Positions 34,589 through 42,353 of a stretch of 64,000 nt of DNA are shown in pieces. The DNA comes from Clostridium sp. 'deep sea' (lineage in GTDB: Bacteria; Bacillota; UBA994; PWPR01): the NCBI RefSeq assembly GCF_014931565.1, contig NZ_CP063353.1:2728001-2792000 (forward strand), written 5' to 3'. Numbering within the stretch: position 1 is the first letter of the stretch; each line of letters opens with the position of its first letter. Under the pieces are notes generated by a model. That model had not been told where the DNA came from, made no database searches, and worked only from the letters and a program-made list of their open reading frames with translations. A program made the translations under genes and the position numbers.

Positions 34589-35008
34589 AACTGTCCCCCT
34601 CTCTAATTTCTCATTAACATACTATGAGTAAAGATGGTTAAAGGTTAGAAAAAAGCCTAATAGTATTTATTTATAAAGATAAATCTTTTCTATTTTTTTT
34701 ATAAACTCTAATATACAATGACTATATGAATAAAAATTGTGTAAAAATAACGTTGGAGAAGATAAAATAGATATTAAATGGTCTCTTGATAATACAGGAA
34801 CAATTAATGTACATAAATTTAAAGTTTCAAATTAAACAGATGATTTTAACAGAAAATAAGTATTTATAGTTATGATATATTGATAATAAATACTATATAG
34901 GTTATTTTATAGTAAAGTGTTAAATTTATTAATCAAAGTAAATTAAGAACATGTTTTTTTGTAATAGAACAAATTTAGGTACTATATTACAATCGAAGGA
35001 GATTAATT

Positions 35009-35104
35009 TTGAAGAAAAATATATTTATCTTAAATAGCGATGGGCATAAACTGGGGTATATCTTGGTGATATTTATTCCAGTATACAAAAATACTCTGAG
35101 CTAA
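35009..35104 (+). CDS. Possible 31-codon leader ORF before the gene at 35118
   Basis: TTG 35009 is preceded by GAAGGAG with a 7-base gap, and the frame reads LKKNIFILNSDGHKLGYIL and on to a stop 13 bases before the next gene. It may be a short leader peptide or a decayed gene. The rest of the gap 34589-35008 is AT-rich, lies between divergent genes, and must hold their promoters. A 20-codon fragment at about 34770-34835 (KWSLDNTGTINVHKF) may be another relic. Confidence 0.25.
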   Translation: MKKNIFILNSDGHKLGYILVIFIPVYKNTLS

Positions 35105-35117
35105 GCGAAGATAATAA

Positions 35118-35780
35118 ATGGTAAAAAAAATATTAATAATCTTTGTAGCTGTTGTTGTGATAGTATTTGTGGCAATGAATGTTTTTAATATAAATAGTAA
35201 TCATGATAAAAGTAAATATCAAGCAGTTGATGATTATTATAATATGCCTTTTGAATTACGAACAGTTACTAGTTTCACGCTTAAACGTGCTGATGTTATC
35301 AAGCAAAACGGTGAACCAGATGAAATTGGTGATTGTAATGATTTATCGTATATAATATATCATAAAGAAGATATGGCAAGACAGTTTATCTTTTTTAATA
35401 AAAGTACTGATGTTTTATGGCATTCATGGACTTGTAATCGTATTTTTTTCTTAAGTGATTTTACGGATATTAAGGAAGGTCATAGTACTGAAAAAGATGT
35501 GTTGAAAATTGACAAGTTTTTATCTTTGATATTTACAGGAGAAGATTTAGCTTTAAGCGAACATTTAATTAATAACGCACGTTCTCTGCTTATTAATTAT
35601 CGACTTATTGATGATAATTGGATTGTGACAAAAACAGAGGTAATTGAAAATGAACCTTCTAAAACTTCAATACTGATTGAAAATTATTATAATAAAGTAA
35701 AAGGTGGAGCCTTGAGTGTAGAAAACATTATAAGGTACACCAAAAAGAGCTCATTAAACCCTTGTTTAATTCTATATTGA
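35118..35780 (+). CDS. Membrane-anchored protein, unknown function
   Basis: 220 aa. The N-terminal helix (ILIIFVAVVVIVFVAMNVF) acts as signal or anchor, and the rest is soluble and probably outside the cell. LKRADVIKQNGEPDEIGD followed by YIIYHKED recalls the small SmpA/OmlA-like or lipoprotein domains found in exported proteins, but no firm family can be named. The SD is weak. It stands alone between the cotJ operon and a flavoprotein gene. Confidence 0.6.
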   Translation: MVKKILIIFVAVVVIVFVAMNVFNINSNHDKSKYQAVDDYYNMPFELRTVTSFTLKRADVIKQNGEPDEIGDCNDLSYIIYHKEDMARQFIFFNKSTDVLWHSWTCNRIFFLSDFTDIKEGHSTEKDVLKIDKFLSLIFTGEDLALSEHLINNARSLLINYRLIDDNWIVTKTEVIENEPSKTSILIENYYNKVKGGALSVENIIRYTKKSSLNPCLILY

Positions 35781-35939
35781 ACAGGTGTTATTTTACAAAA
35801 ATTAACTTTTACTTTCTAAAACCAATAAACAAAGAATAACATATGTATACATATAAAAGTATTTTCTTCATAATAGAAATATATTTAAAAGTAGTGCCTA
35901 AAGGGTGAAATGGATCAACATACAATGGAGGAAATCAAC

Positions 35940-36425
35940 ATGAGCAAATATCATATGCGTAGAAAAGACTTGCTAATAGATAGTAAAAGTGAGTTAGTAA
36001 AAATTCTAAAACAGGGCAAATATACAACCTTAGCTTTATGCCGAAACAATGAGCCTTATGTTGTTACCATGAGCTACGCCTATAGTGAACAAGATAATGC
36101 CCTTTATATGCATTGTGCTCAAAAGGGTTTAAAGTTAGATTTTATTAATGAAAATCCAGCAGTATGTGCTACAGTAATTGAAGATAAAGGTTACTTAGAG
36201 GGTTTATGTGATCAAAAATACTCATCTGTGGTAATAAGGGGTAAACTAGAATACGTTAACGGTGTAGCAGAAATAAGAAAAGCCTTTTTATTAATGGTAG
36301 AACAACTAGAGAGTAATCCAGAGCCCCAACGCAGTAGAATAATGAAAATTGGAGATTCCATAGCGAGAATTGTAATGTTGAAGCTAAGTATAGAAGAGAT
36401 AACAGGAAGACATAGTCGCAAATGA
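35940..36425 (+). CDS. Pyridoxamine 5'-phosphate oxidase family (FMN-binding split barrel) protein
   Basis: About 161 aa. The split-barrel pattern is visible: YTTLALCRNNEPYVVTMSYAY, then LYMHCAQKGLKLDFIN, then VVIRGKLEYVNG. This matches the small flavin-binding proteins annotated as PNPOx-like or nitroimidazole-resistance-like (NimA-type). The first residues KYHMRRKDLLID are typical of the latter group. ATG 35940 is preferred for its GGAGG site 8 bases upstream; ATG 35910 also has a nearby AAGGGTGA. Confidence 0.82.
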   Translation: MSKYHMRRKDLLIDSKSELVKILKQGKYTTLALCRNNEPYVVTMSYAYSEQDNALYMHCAQKGLKLDFINENPAVCATVIEDKGYLEGLCDQKYSSVVIRGKLEYVNGVAEIRKAFLLMVEQLESNPEPQRSRIMKIGDSIARIVMLKLSIEEITGRHSRK

Positions 36426-36433
36426 GTTTAAAA

Positions 36434-36540
36434 TGCTCTAGCAAAAATTTACTTCATAGATTTACATATGTATATCTATGAGGAAATTTATTGCGTACAA
36501 GATAGAGATAAATCAAGTATGGAAACGTTTGTAGAATAAA
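36434..36540 (+). repeat. Degenerate copy of repeat family R2
   Basis: Matches the c/e subtype: GCTCTAGCAAAAATTTAC, TATATCTATGAGGAAATTTA and TTGCGTACAA occur in order and end near GGAAACG. A small deletion in the middle breaks the R2 reading frame. Confidence 0.7.
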
Positions 36541-36548
36541 AGTGATAA

Positions 36549-36782
36549 CTACCCACCTGCTATTGGCGGAAAAATCTCAATAGTATCTCCATCTTTCAAT
36601 TGATAGTTATCATGTACTACAGTTTTATTAACTGTGGCTATCCAATAGGCTTTGGGTGGAAAATCGTGTTGGCTTAAAAAGTCACCTAAAGTACTACCTG
36701 GCTCAAACTCAAACCATTCTTGCTCTATTAATTCTGCAAATCTATCTGTTAAGCCACCAAACACCTTAAATCTTAATTTTAT
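36549..36782 (-). CDS. ThiS/MoaD-family sulfur carrier protein (apparent AUA start)
   Basis: About 77 aa, ending in the diglycine tail IFPPIAGG, which is adenylated and thiocarboxylated in this family. The N-terminus should read KLRFKVFGGLTDRF, as MoaD proteins begin with a KV-F-G-like strand. Those codons lie upstream of the only ATG/GTG-type start (GTG 36764). The perfect SD AGGAGG (36791-36796) sits 8 bases before an ATA at 36782, or 5 before an ATT at 36785. No moaE, thi or tungsten-enzyme gene is nearby, so the partner is unknown. Confidence 0.75.
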   Translation of the reverse strand: MKLRFKVFGGLTDRFAELIEQEWFEFEPGSTLGDFLSQHDFPPKAYWIATVNKTVVHDNYQLKDGDTIEIFPPIAGG

Positions 36783-36949
36783 AATAATAACCTCCTATAG
36801 CTGACTTAAAATAATTATACCGTATTGATTATTATTATAACAGCAAAAATTACTATGGAGTAAAAGAATTGATTATTACATAAGCTAAATAGCAGGAAAG
36901 CCAGTATAGGCATTGAATAAACTCATATACAAAGAAAGGGTGGAGAGTA

Positions 36950-38272
36950 ATGAGCTATAAGTGGAATACATTTGAAGATTATGTTAAGGGTTTAATGCTG
37001 GAAGAACATATAGCTGGAGCTGCAGTGGCAATTAGCAAAAATGGCAAAATTATATACCAGCAAGGCTTTGGTCAGCGTGATGTAGAAAAAGGTTTACCTG
37101 TTACCCCTAATACCATTATGGGAATTGCCTCAGTAAGTAAATCTTTCACTGCACTACAGATTATGAGATTAGCAGCTAAAGGTATATTGAGTGTAGATGA
37201 TTTAGTTATAAAGCATTTACCAGAATTAAAGTTGCCTAATATGGAGATGAATAAGGTTAAAATTCATCATCTTCTTTCGCATACAACCGGTTTACCACCA
37301 ATTGAACGTCATCAGGATCACAAGTCTTTTGATTGTCACATTGAGTATTTAAATTATTACAAAACAGAGCCATTGGGCGAACCTAGCCAGTACTTTAGTT
37401 ATGCTAACGATACCTTTTTATTGTTAGGAGCTATTATAGAGAAATACAGTGGCAAGCTTTATAACAGAGCCATGACCCAGCTTTTAGATGAACTAGAAAT
37501 GAATCGCTCTACTTATTATATAGAAGAACTAGACAAATTTAATGATGTTACAGAGAATTATACCTATAGTAAAGCTTTAGCAGAATGGCAAAGCTGTAAT
37601 TGGCCACAGCTGGGAGTTTTTGAGGTTGGCGGAGGAGTTCGCTCCTGTGTTACAGATTTATTGAATTATGGCGAGCTGTATGTTAATAATGGATTTTTTA
37701 AGGGCAAAGAGATTATTCCAAAGGAATATTTGCAAAAGATGTGGCAACCAGTTTATGAGGTGAGTAAAGGGCAGTACTATGGTTATGCCTTAAAATCTAC
37801 ACCAGCTTATGCGGGAGTAACAGTTGTTGAACATGGTGGTTCCCAGCCGGGTGTAGCATCTAATTTTGGTTTTGTACCAGAAGAAAAACTAGTGGTAGCA
37901 GTTTTAAGTAATGTATCGGGTGCACCTGCTAATAGTATTTTCACAGCTGCAGTAAATACTGTTTTAGGGTTAGATATAGACTTTAAACCATTAAAACAAA
38001 CTAAAACTAACTTAACAAATGAGCAAGTAGATAAATTAACAGGTTATTATGCCTCAGATGAAGGTGGCAACATACTTATATATAGAGATGGCAAAAATAT
38101 TAAAGCTGTTTCAAATAATGAGCATTTCACTTTGTACGCTTTAAGTGAAACTATGTTAGCAATTAACGAGAAAAAAATAAAAAATACTATAAAATTTTAC
38201 TTAAAAGAGGGCAAAGATAAAGCTTGGGCCGTATTCTTAGGTTCTAGGGTATTGTGTAGGGTAAAAGAATAG
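36950..38272 (+). CDS. Serine hydrolase, beta-lactamase class C/PBP-like
   Basis: 440 aa. The active-site motifs are ASVSKSF (SxxK), SYANDTF (YxN) and EHGGSQPG (HxG). The C-terminal ~90 residues form a separate domain (KLTGYYASDEGGNILIYR) often attached to such hydrolases. No signal peptide is apparent. Members include esterases, D-aminopeptidases and beta-lactamases; the substrate cannot be predicted. The SD is AAAGGGTGGAG. A GCAGGAAAG motif lies 58 bp upstream of the start. Confidence 0.88.
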   Translation: MSYKWNTFEDYVKGLMLEEHIAGAAVAISKNGKIIYQQGFGQRDVEKGLPVTPNTIMGIASVSKSFTALQIMRLAAKGILSVDDLVIKHLPELKLPNMEMNKVKIHHLLSHTTGLPPIERHQDHKSFDCHIEYLNYYKTEPLGEPSQYFSYANDTFLLLGAIIEKYSGKLYNRAMTQLLDELEMNRSTYYIEELDKFNDVTENYTYSKALAEWQSCNWPQLGVFEVGGGVRSCVTDLLNYGELYVNNGFFKGKEIIPKEYLQKMWQPVYEVSKGQYYGYALKSTPAYAGVTVVEHGGSQPGVASNFGFVPEEKLVVAVLSNVSGAPANSIFTAAVNTVLGLDIDFKPLKQTKTNLTNEQVDKLTGYYASDEGGNILIYRDGKNIKAVSNNEHFTLYALSETMLAINEKKIKNTIKFYLKEGKDKAWAVFLGSRVLCRVKE

Positions 38273-38410
38273 TTTTTGCCCAAAGATTTCTTGTATCTTC
38301 GTAGTCCAGCTAGCATTAGTCAATAAGAAATAAAAAAAATAAGAGTAGGTATAAGAGTACACTTAATAAGGCTTCCGAAAAAGCCGAACAATAAAAAATG
38401 AAGTATAGTA

Positions 38411-39715
38411 TTAGGCAGCTAAGATATTTTTCTTAGAATTGTTTTCAACAAACATCCTTTTATGAATTTTAGGGTCTCTAACAACATAAGGATTTCTATT
38501 CTTAAGAACAGAAAAAACATATCTAAGTAACTTATTCATAACAGCAACAACGCGAACTTTCTTTTTCTTATGCTTTAATTGCTCATGGTAATAATGATGA
38601 AGAGTAGAGTTTACAGGTTTTTGGTTAGGGCTTTTTCTAATACAGTGTAGAGCAAAAGAATATAATACCTTTCTACCAATAGAAGTACCTCTTTTAGACA
38701 TCTTATTTTTGTCACCTTTAAACTTACCAGATTCATTAACACTAGGATCAACACCAAAAAAGGCAACTAATTGCTGTGGTTTAGAAAAATTATCAATAGA
38801 GCCTATAGCCGAAAGTAAGGTAATAGCAGTCATTGAACCTAGACCTTTAAAAGAAGATAATAGGTCTAAATCCTCATGGAATTTAGCTCCAAAATCAGCA
38901 TCATTAATATAAACATTAATTTCAGCATAAAGATCATCAATCAGTTCAGTATGGAACTTATAACTAGCAAGAAAACGTGTAACCTTACGAGCAAAAAAAT
39001 TGAGTTAATGCCTAAAAAAGAGCCTCATTAGCTATTTGAAGTAGTTCTAGATACTTTTTGTTAGACCATTCTAAGCCACATTTTGCAGTTGTTCTTAGTA
39101 AATGAATTACATCATCTTGCACTGCATCAATAAAACTTTGAGGAGTAGGATAGTTTTCAAAAAAAGCGAGAGCTGTCTTAGAACATATATTAGAGAAAGC
39201 TTTCTTTAACCCAGGGTAATAAACATTCAAGGAATTAGAAAACTCTTTTTTAACATTAGCCCTATCATCTATCCGGTTATAATATTCTCTAACTAAAAAT
39301 TTAAGGTGCAAAAAATCTTCTGGAATATCCATTGAAGTTTTAACATTGTCGAATTTACCAAGCTTTGCAAGAGAAAGAGAGTCTCTTTTATCATTTTTCA
39401 CTTTTCTAATATTAAAATTCCTGTTAGAATTAGATATCAGAGGATTTATCACAGATATATCCTTCTGGTTTTTTCTAAGGAAATGAAGAAGAGTTAAGTG
39501 ATATATTCCCGTGCTTTCACAAAATAACTTGGGACTATCACCAAACTCTTCTTCTATTTTATTAATAAGATTTACAAGCTTGGTTAGTCCATCAAGATTA
39601 TGATGAAACTTCAAATTTTTTTATAAATATCTCCATTAGGAGATAGAATTGTAACAACTGAGAAGTTTGCAGCAACATCAATTCCAGCAACAGGTACGTT
39701 ATAATAATTAGCCAT
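38411..39715 (-). pseudogene. IS110-family transposase, broken by two frameshifts
   Basis: The coding region reads in three pieces on the minus strand: VAGIDVAANFSVVTIL from ATG 39715; KFHHNLDGLTKLVNLI to 39012, with ESTGIYHLTLLHF and KVKNDKRDSLSLAKLG; and from about 39000 LNFFARKVTRFLASYKF into LLSAIGSIDNFSKPQQL and SKRGTSIGRKVLY. These are the N-terminal DEDD domain and the C-terminal Transposase_20 domain. The first break lies at an A7 run near 39620, the second near 39010. The copy is therefore inactive unless frameshifting or slippage occurs. Confidence 0.9.
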
Positions 39716-39720
39716 AGTAA

Positions 39721-40020
39721 GTTCCTTTCTATCCAAAATGAGAGTAATATTGTGAGTCATTAACCTTGTTCGTTACCCGAATAGTTCTCTTGCTTATGAT
39801 CAAGAGAAATTCAACCAGCTAAACCAATGAAACTCACATAATTACAGACTACGTCACGAATATAAACTCTTAAGAGTCATTCAAGGGGCGTACGTATATC
39901 TCTCATAGCATTATGTTACTATGAATTTAGAGTAAGGTTAAGTGGTTGAACTTCTATTCAATCACAAACAATACTTCTGAATACCTAACTATTATTCGTT
40001 TTAATCCTTATTCATTTTTT
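39721..40020 (-). other. Non-coding end of the IS110 element; place to look for a bridge RNA
   Basis: 300 bp with no ORF upstream of the transposase start. It contains TTCTCTTG...CAAGAGAA, a perfect 8-bp stem at about 39785-39811, and CTCTTAAGAG. IS110 elements are known to encode a bridge RNA in the non-coding end next to the transposase; this stretch has the right place and size. The exact IS end and RNA boundaries cannot be set from one copy. Confidence 0.4.
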
Positions 40021-40033
40021 ATATCTTAATTAT

Positions 40034-40063
40034 ACAAGGGGCTGGTCTTGTACCAGCCTTTTG
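40034..40063 (-). terminator. Terminator of the Nudix gene
   Basis: GGCTGGT and ACCAGCC with flanking CAAGG/CTTTTG form a long stem just after the stop of the minus-strand gene at 40073. Confidence 0.7.
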
Positions 40064-40072
40064 TATTGTGTT

Positions 40073-40681
40073 TTACTTCAGTAAAGAAATAAAATTCATA
40101 ATAATCCTAGCAGTTAACCCCCAAATAATTCGATGCTGATAGTAGTAAAAGGGTACGTCAAAATTCCCCCTATGCCAAGTGTATTCACGTCCATTGGGTA
40201 TTTGGTCGTATGGAAAGGTTTCGTCGGGGTGACAATTAACAGCTACTAAATAGGTGTCTGGCTGTGTGTTAATAAAAAAATGTAAAGGTACAGTAAAAAT
40301 TTCAGATACCTCACTTGCATTTGGGTGCATATCATTTAAACTACAGTTTACTTCAGCCAAACCGGTATGAATAGTTTTAGTATGAGAAGCAGAGACAATA
40401 TCTAACTCACAAATCCAATTAAAACAGGTTTTAGCTATGCCTAGTTCCTCAGTAGACTCTCTTATAGCGGCCTCTTGCCAAGTCTCTTTATTCTCAACTC
40501 TTCCGCCCGGAAAAGATATTTCACTGGGTTGGTTTTTGAGCGTGGCTGCTCTTACTTCAAATAATAAATGAAGCTTATTGTTGATTTCAACTAAAGGCAC
40601 AAGAACTGAATAGTGCTTATGTTTGTAAGCATAGGTTTCTGTTCTATTTTGTAATTTGTTTTTAATTTCTGTTATATGCAT
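40073..40681 (-). CDS. Nudix hydrolase, coenzyme A pyrophosphatase type
   Basis: 202 aa. The Nudix box GGRVENKETWQEAAIRESTEELG matches Gx5Ex7REUxEExGU with all catalytic Glu present. The preceding stretch LKNQPSEISFPGGRVE fits the CoA-pyrophosphatase branch (NudL/YeaB-like), which carries a conserved block before the box. These enzymes cleave CoA or its oxidised forms. The start ATG 40681 follows GGGAAGAG. It is a single gene. Confidence 0.87.
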   Translation of the reverse strand: MHITEIKNKLQNRTETYAYKHKHYSVLVPLVEINNKLHLLFEVRAATLKNQPSEISFPGGRVENKETWQEAAIRESTEELGIAKTCFNWICELDIVSASHTKTIHTGLAEVNCSLNDMHPNASEVSEIFTVPLHFFINTQPDTYLVAVNCHPDETFPYDQIPNGREYTWHRGNFDVPFYYYQHRIIWGLTARIIMNFISLLK

Positions 40682-40783
40682 TTATATCTCTTCCCATGGT
40701 ATAATAGTGATAGTACAGTATAGATTATTATATGTAATATAGTAATGTAAAAAGCAGTACAAAGTCAAAAAGAGGTGAAAGTT

Positions 40784-41293
40784 ATGTTATCTAAAAAACT
40801 AGCCCAAGCTATTAATGATCAAATGAATTTTGAGCTTTATTCTGGGCACGTATATGTTGCTATGTCTGCTTGGTGTGCTGCAAATGATTTGCCAGGTTTC
40901 GCTAATTGGTTTGTAGTACAAGAACAAGAAGAGCGATTTCATGGTATGAAATTCTTTGGATTTTTAACAGAGATGGACGAGCGTCCAATTTTAACTGGTA
41001 TGCCTGATCCCAAGAACGAATATGAGAGTTTAACAGAGGTATTTGAAGCGGCACTTGATCATGAAAAAGAAGTTACCTCAAGAATATATAATTTAATGGA
41101 TATAGCTCATGACGAACGAGAGTACCGAACAATCAGTTTACTAAATTGGTTTATTGATGAACAACGCGAAGAAGAAGACACTGTTTCTGGCTTATTGGCA
41201 GTGATTCGTAGAATAGAGAGTAAGGGTTCTGAAATTTATCAGCTAGATAAAGAGGCAGCTACTAGAGTCTTTACACCCCCAACAACAGCTTAA
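40784..41293 (+). CDS. Ferritin (FtnA-like)
   Basis: 169 aa four-helix bundle. Ferroxidase residues are visible: E in NFELYSGHVY, E and H in QEQEERFHGMKF, and E in IDEQREEEDTV. Such proteins assemble as 24-mers that oxidise and store iron and limit oxidative damage. ATG 40784 follows AGAGGTG; GTG 40775 is part of that SD. The next gene starts 3 bases after the stop. Confidence 0.93.
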   Translation: MLSKKLAQAINDQMNFELYSGHVYVAMSAWCAANDLPGFANWFVVQEQEERFHGMKFFGFLTEMDERPILTGMPDPKNEYESLTEVFEAALDHEKEVTSRIYNLMDIAHDEREYRTISLLNWFIDEQREEEDTVSGLLAVIRRIESKGSEIYQLDKEAATRVFTPPTTA

Positions 41294-41296
41294 TTC

Positions 41297-41920
41297 ATGA
41301 CAAATAAAAACAAAAAACTGCTAGTTGCTTTTATTGGCATACTGGCAGTTTGTTTCTTTACCTTTTTACTAATTTTTAATCCTTTACCTATTAAAGCCAC
41401 AAATCCTTGTGATACAGTAGATAGATATGTAATTAATACCCACAATAATAGCTTTCCAAAGCAAGGCAAAAATCAGTGTTCTGCTTTTAGTAGCGCCTTT
41501 ATTTTAAGACACTTAGGACACAGTGTAGATGGAGCAACTATTTATGAAAATATAAGTGGTAAAATTAGTTTACCACCCTGGAGAGGTTATGTTTTTTACA
41601 CAGGCATAATAAAAATGTTTAAATCTTATGGTTATAACATGAAAATTTATGTAGGTAACTTGGCATCATTAAGAACTACTCTTACTAATGAAATACCTCT
41701 TATAGTGCAAGTAGGCAACGGTTTAAAGTGGCAACATTATATGGTGTTAATTGGTTATGATAAATATCTAAAAGAGCTTTATTTTTATGACCCCAATAAA
41801 CATAGCGATACAAACAATGAACAACCAGGTAATAGAACCTTAAATGAAGAAAAGTTTTTAGAGCTTTGGAATAACAAAACTTTTTTATTCAATAGAAGTT
41901 ATTTTGTAGTTGAAAAATGA
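41297..41920 (+). CDS. Secreted C39-like (papain-fold) cysteine peptidase
   Basis: 207 aa. A signal-anchor segment (LLVAFIGILAVCFFTFLLIF) precedes a peptidase_C39_2-like domain with a candidate Cys in KNQCSAFSSAFIL, His in LKWQHYMVLIGYD, and Asn/Asp in YFYDPNKHSD. It is probably exported. The start lies 3 bases after the ferritin stop, which suggests one transcript, although a functional link is not obvious. The substrate is unknown. Confidence 0.75.
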   Translation: MTNKNKKLLVAFIGILAVCFFTFLLIFNPLPIKATNPCDTVDRYVINTHNNSFPKQGKNQCSAFSSAFILRHLGHSVDGATIYENISGKISLPPWRGYVFYTGIIKMFKSYGYNMKIYVGNLASLRTTLTNEIPLIVQVGNGLKWQHYMVLIGYDKYLKELYFYDPNKHSDTNNEQPGNRTLNEEKFLELWNNKTFLFNRSYFVVEK

Positions 41921-42057
41921 TTTAGGTATAGATTTTAACAAAGCAATTAACACCTATTAGCTTTATTTGGCTATGAAAAAAAATAATACTTAAAATTTTT
42001 ACTTATAATCAGAGTTAAATATACATAATTTATGTATAAAAAAGTTTAATAAATTTA

Positions 42058-42106
42058 CTAAAACACAAAAAACAGCCTAAAATAAGCTTATTTTTGTGTT
42101 TTTTTA
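42058..42106 (+). terminator. Terminator before the first peptide-transporter operon
   Basis: AAACACAAAAA pairs with TTTTTGTGTTT across about 20 bases, followed by T-rich sequence. It ends the ferritin/peptidase unit. The following 240 bp up to oppA hold the operon leader, including an SD-preceded 31-codon frame starting with ATT at 42193 (CDRYEHIKKICFL and on), of doubtful meaning. Confidence 0.7.
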
Positions 42107-42353
42107 TTTTTCCTATTGCATATTTATAAATTATGATGTATATTTATACACAACACAAAAAAGTGTTAAGAAAAAATTAGGGGGTGGTTGTTATTTGTGA
42201 TCGATATGAGCATATCAAAAAAATATGCTTTTTAAGGTGCGATAAGTTACGGATCAAAAACAAGCTACCCATGTTACCAAGATATTAAACTTAAAAATAG
42301 AAAATTAGCAAAATTCTATAGATAAAATTTAAAAATAAAGTGGAGGATAACAA

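Noticed and set aside
34770-34836. 20-codon fragment (KWSLDNTGTINVHKF) with an ATA after GGAG as a further AUA-start gene
   Set aside because: Too short, no paralogue or family to support the start, and in an AT-rich divergent promoter region where such matches arise by chance.
39600-39640. Programmed frameshift in the IS110 gene at the A7 run
   Set aside because: IS110 transposases are normally made from one frame and a second break exists near 39010, so decay is the simpler reading.
42193-42288. 31-codon ORF with ATT start after AGGGGG upstream of the first oppA-like gene
   Set aside because: SD spacing is acceptable, but there is no homologue or counterpart before the second operon. Mentioned only as part of the leader.
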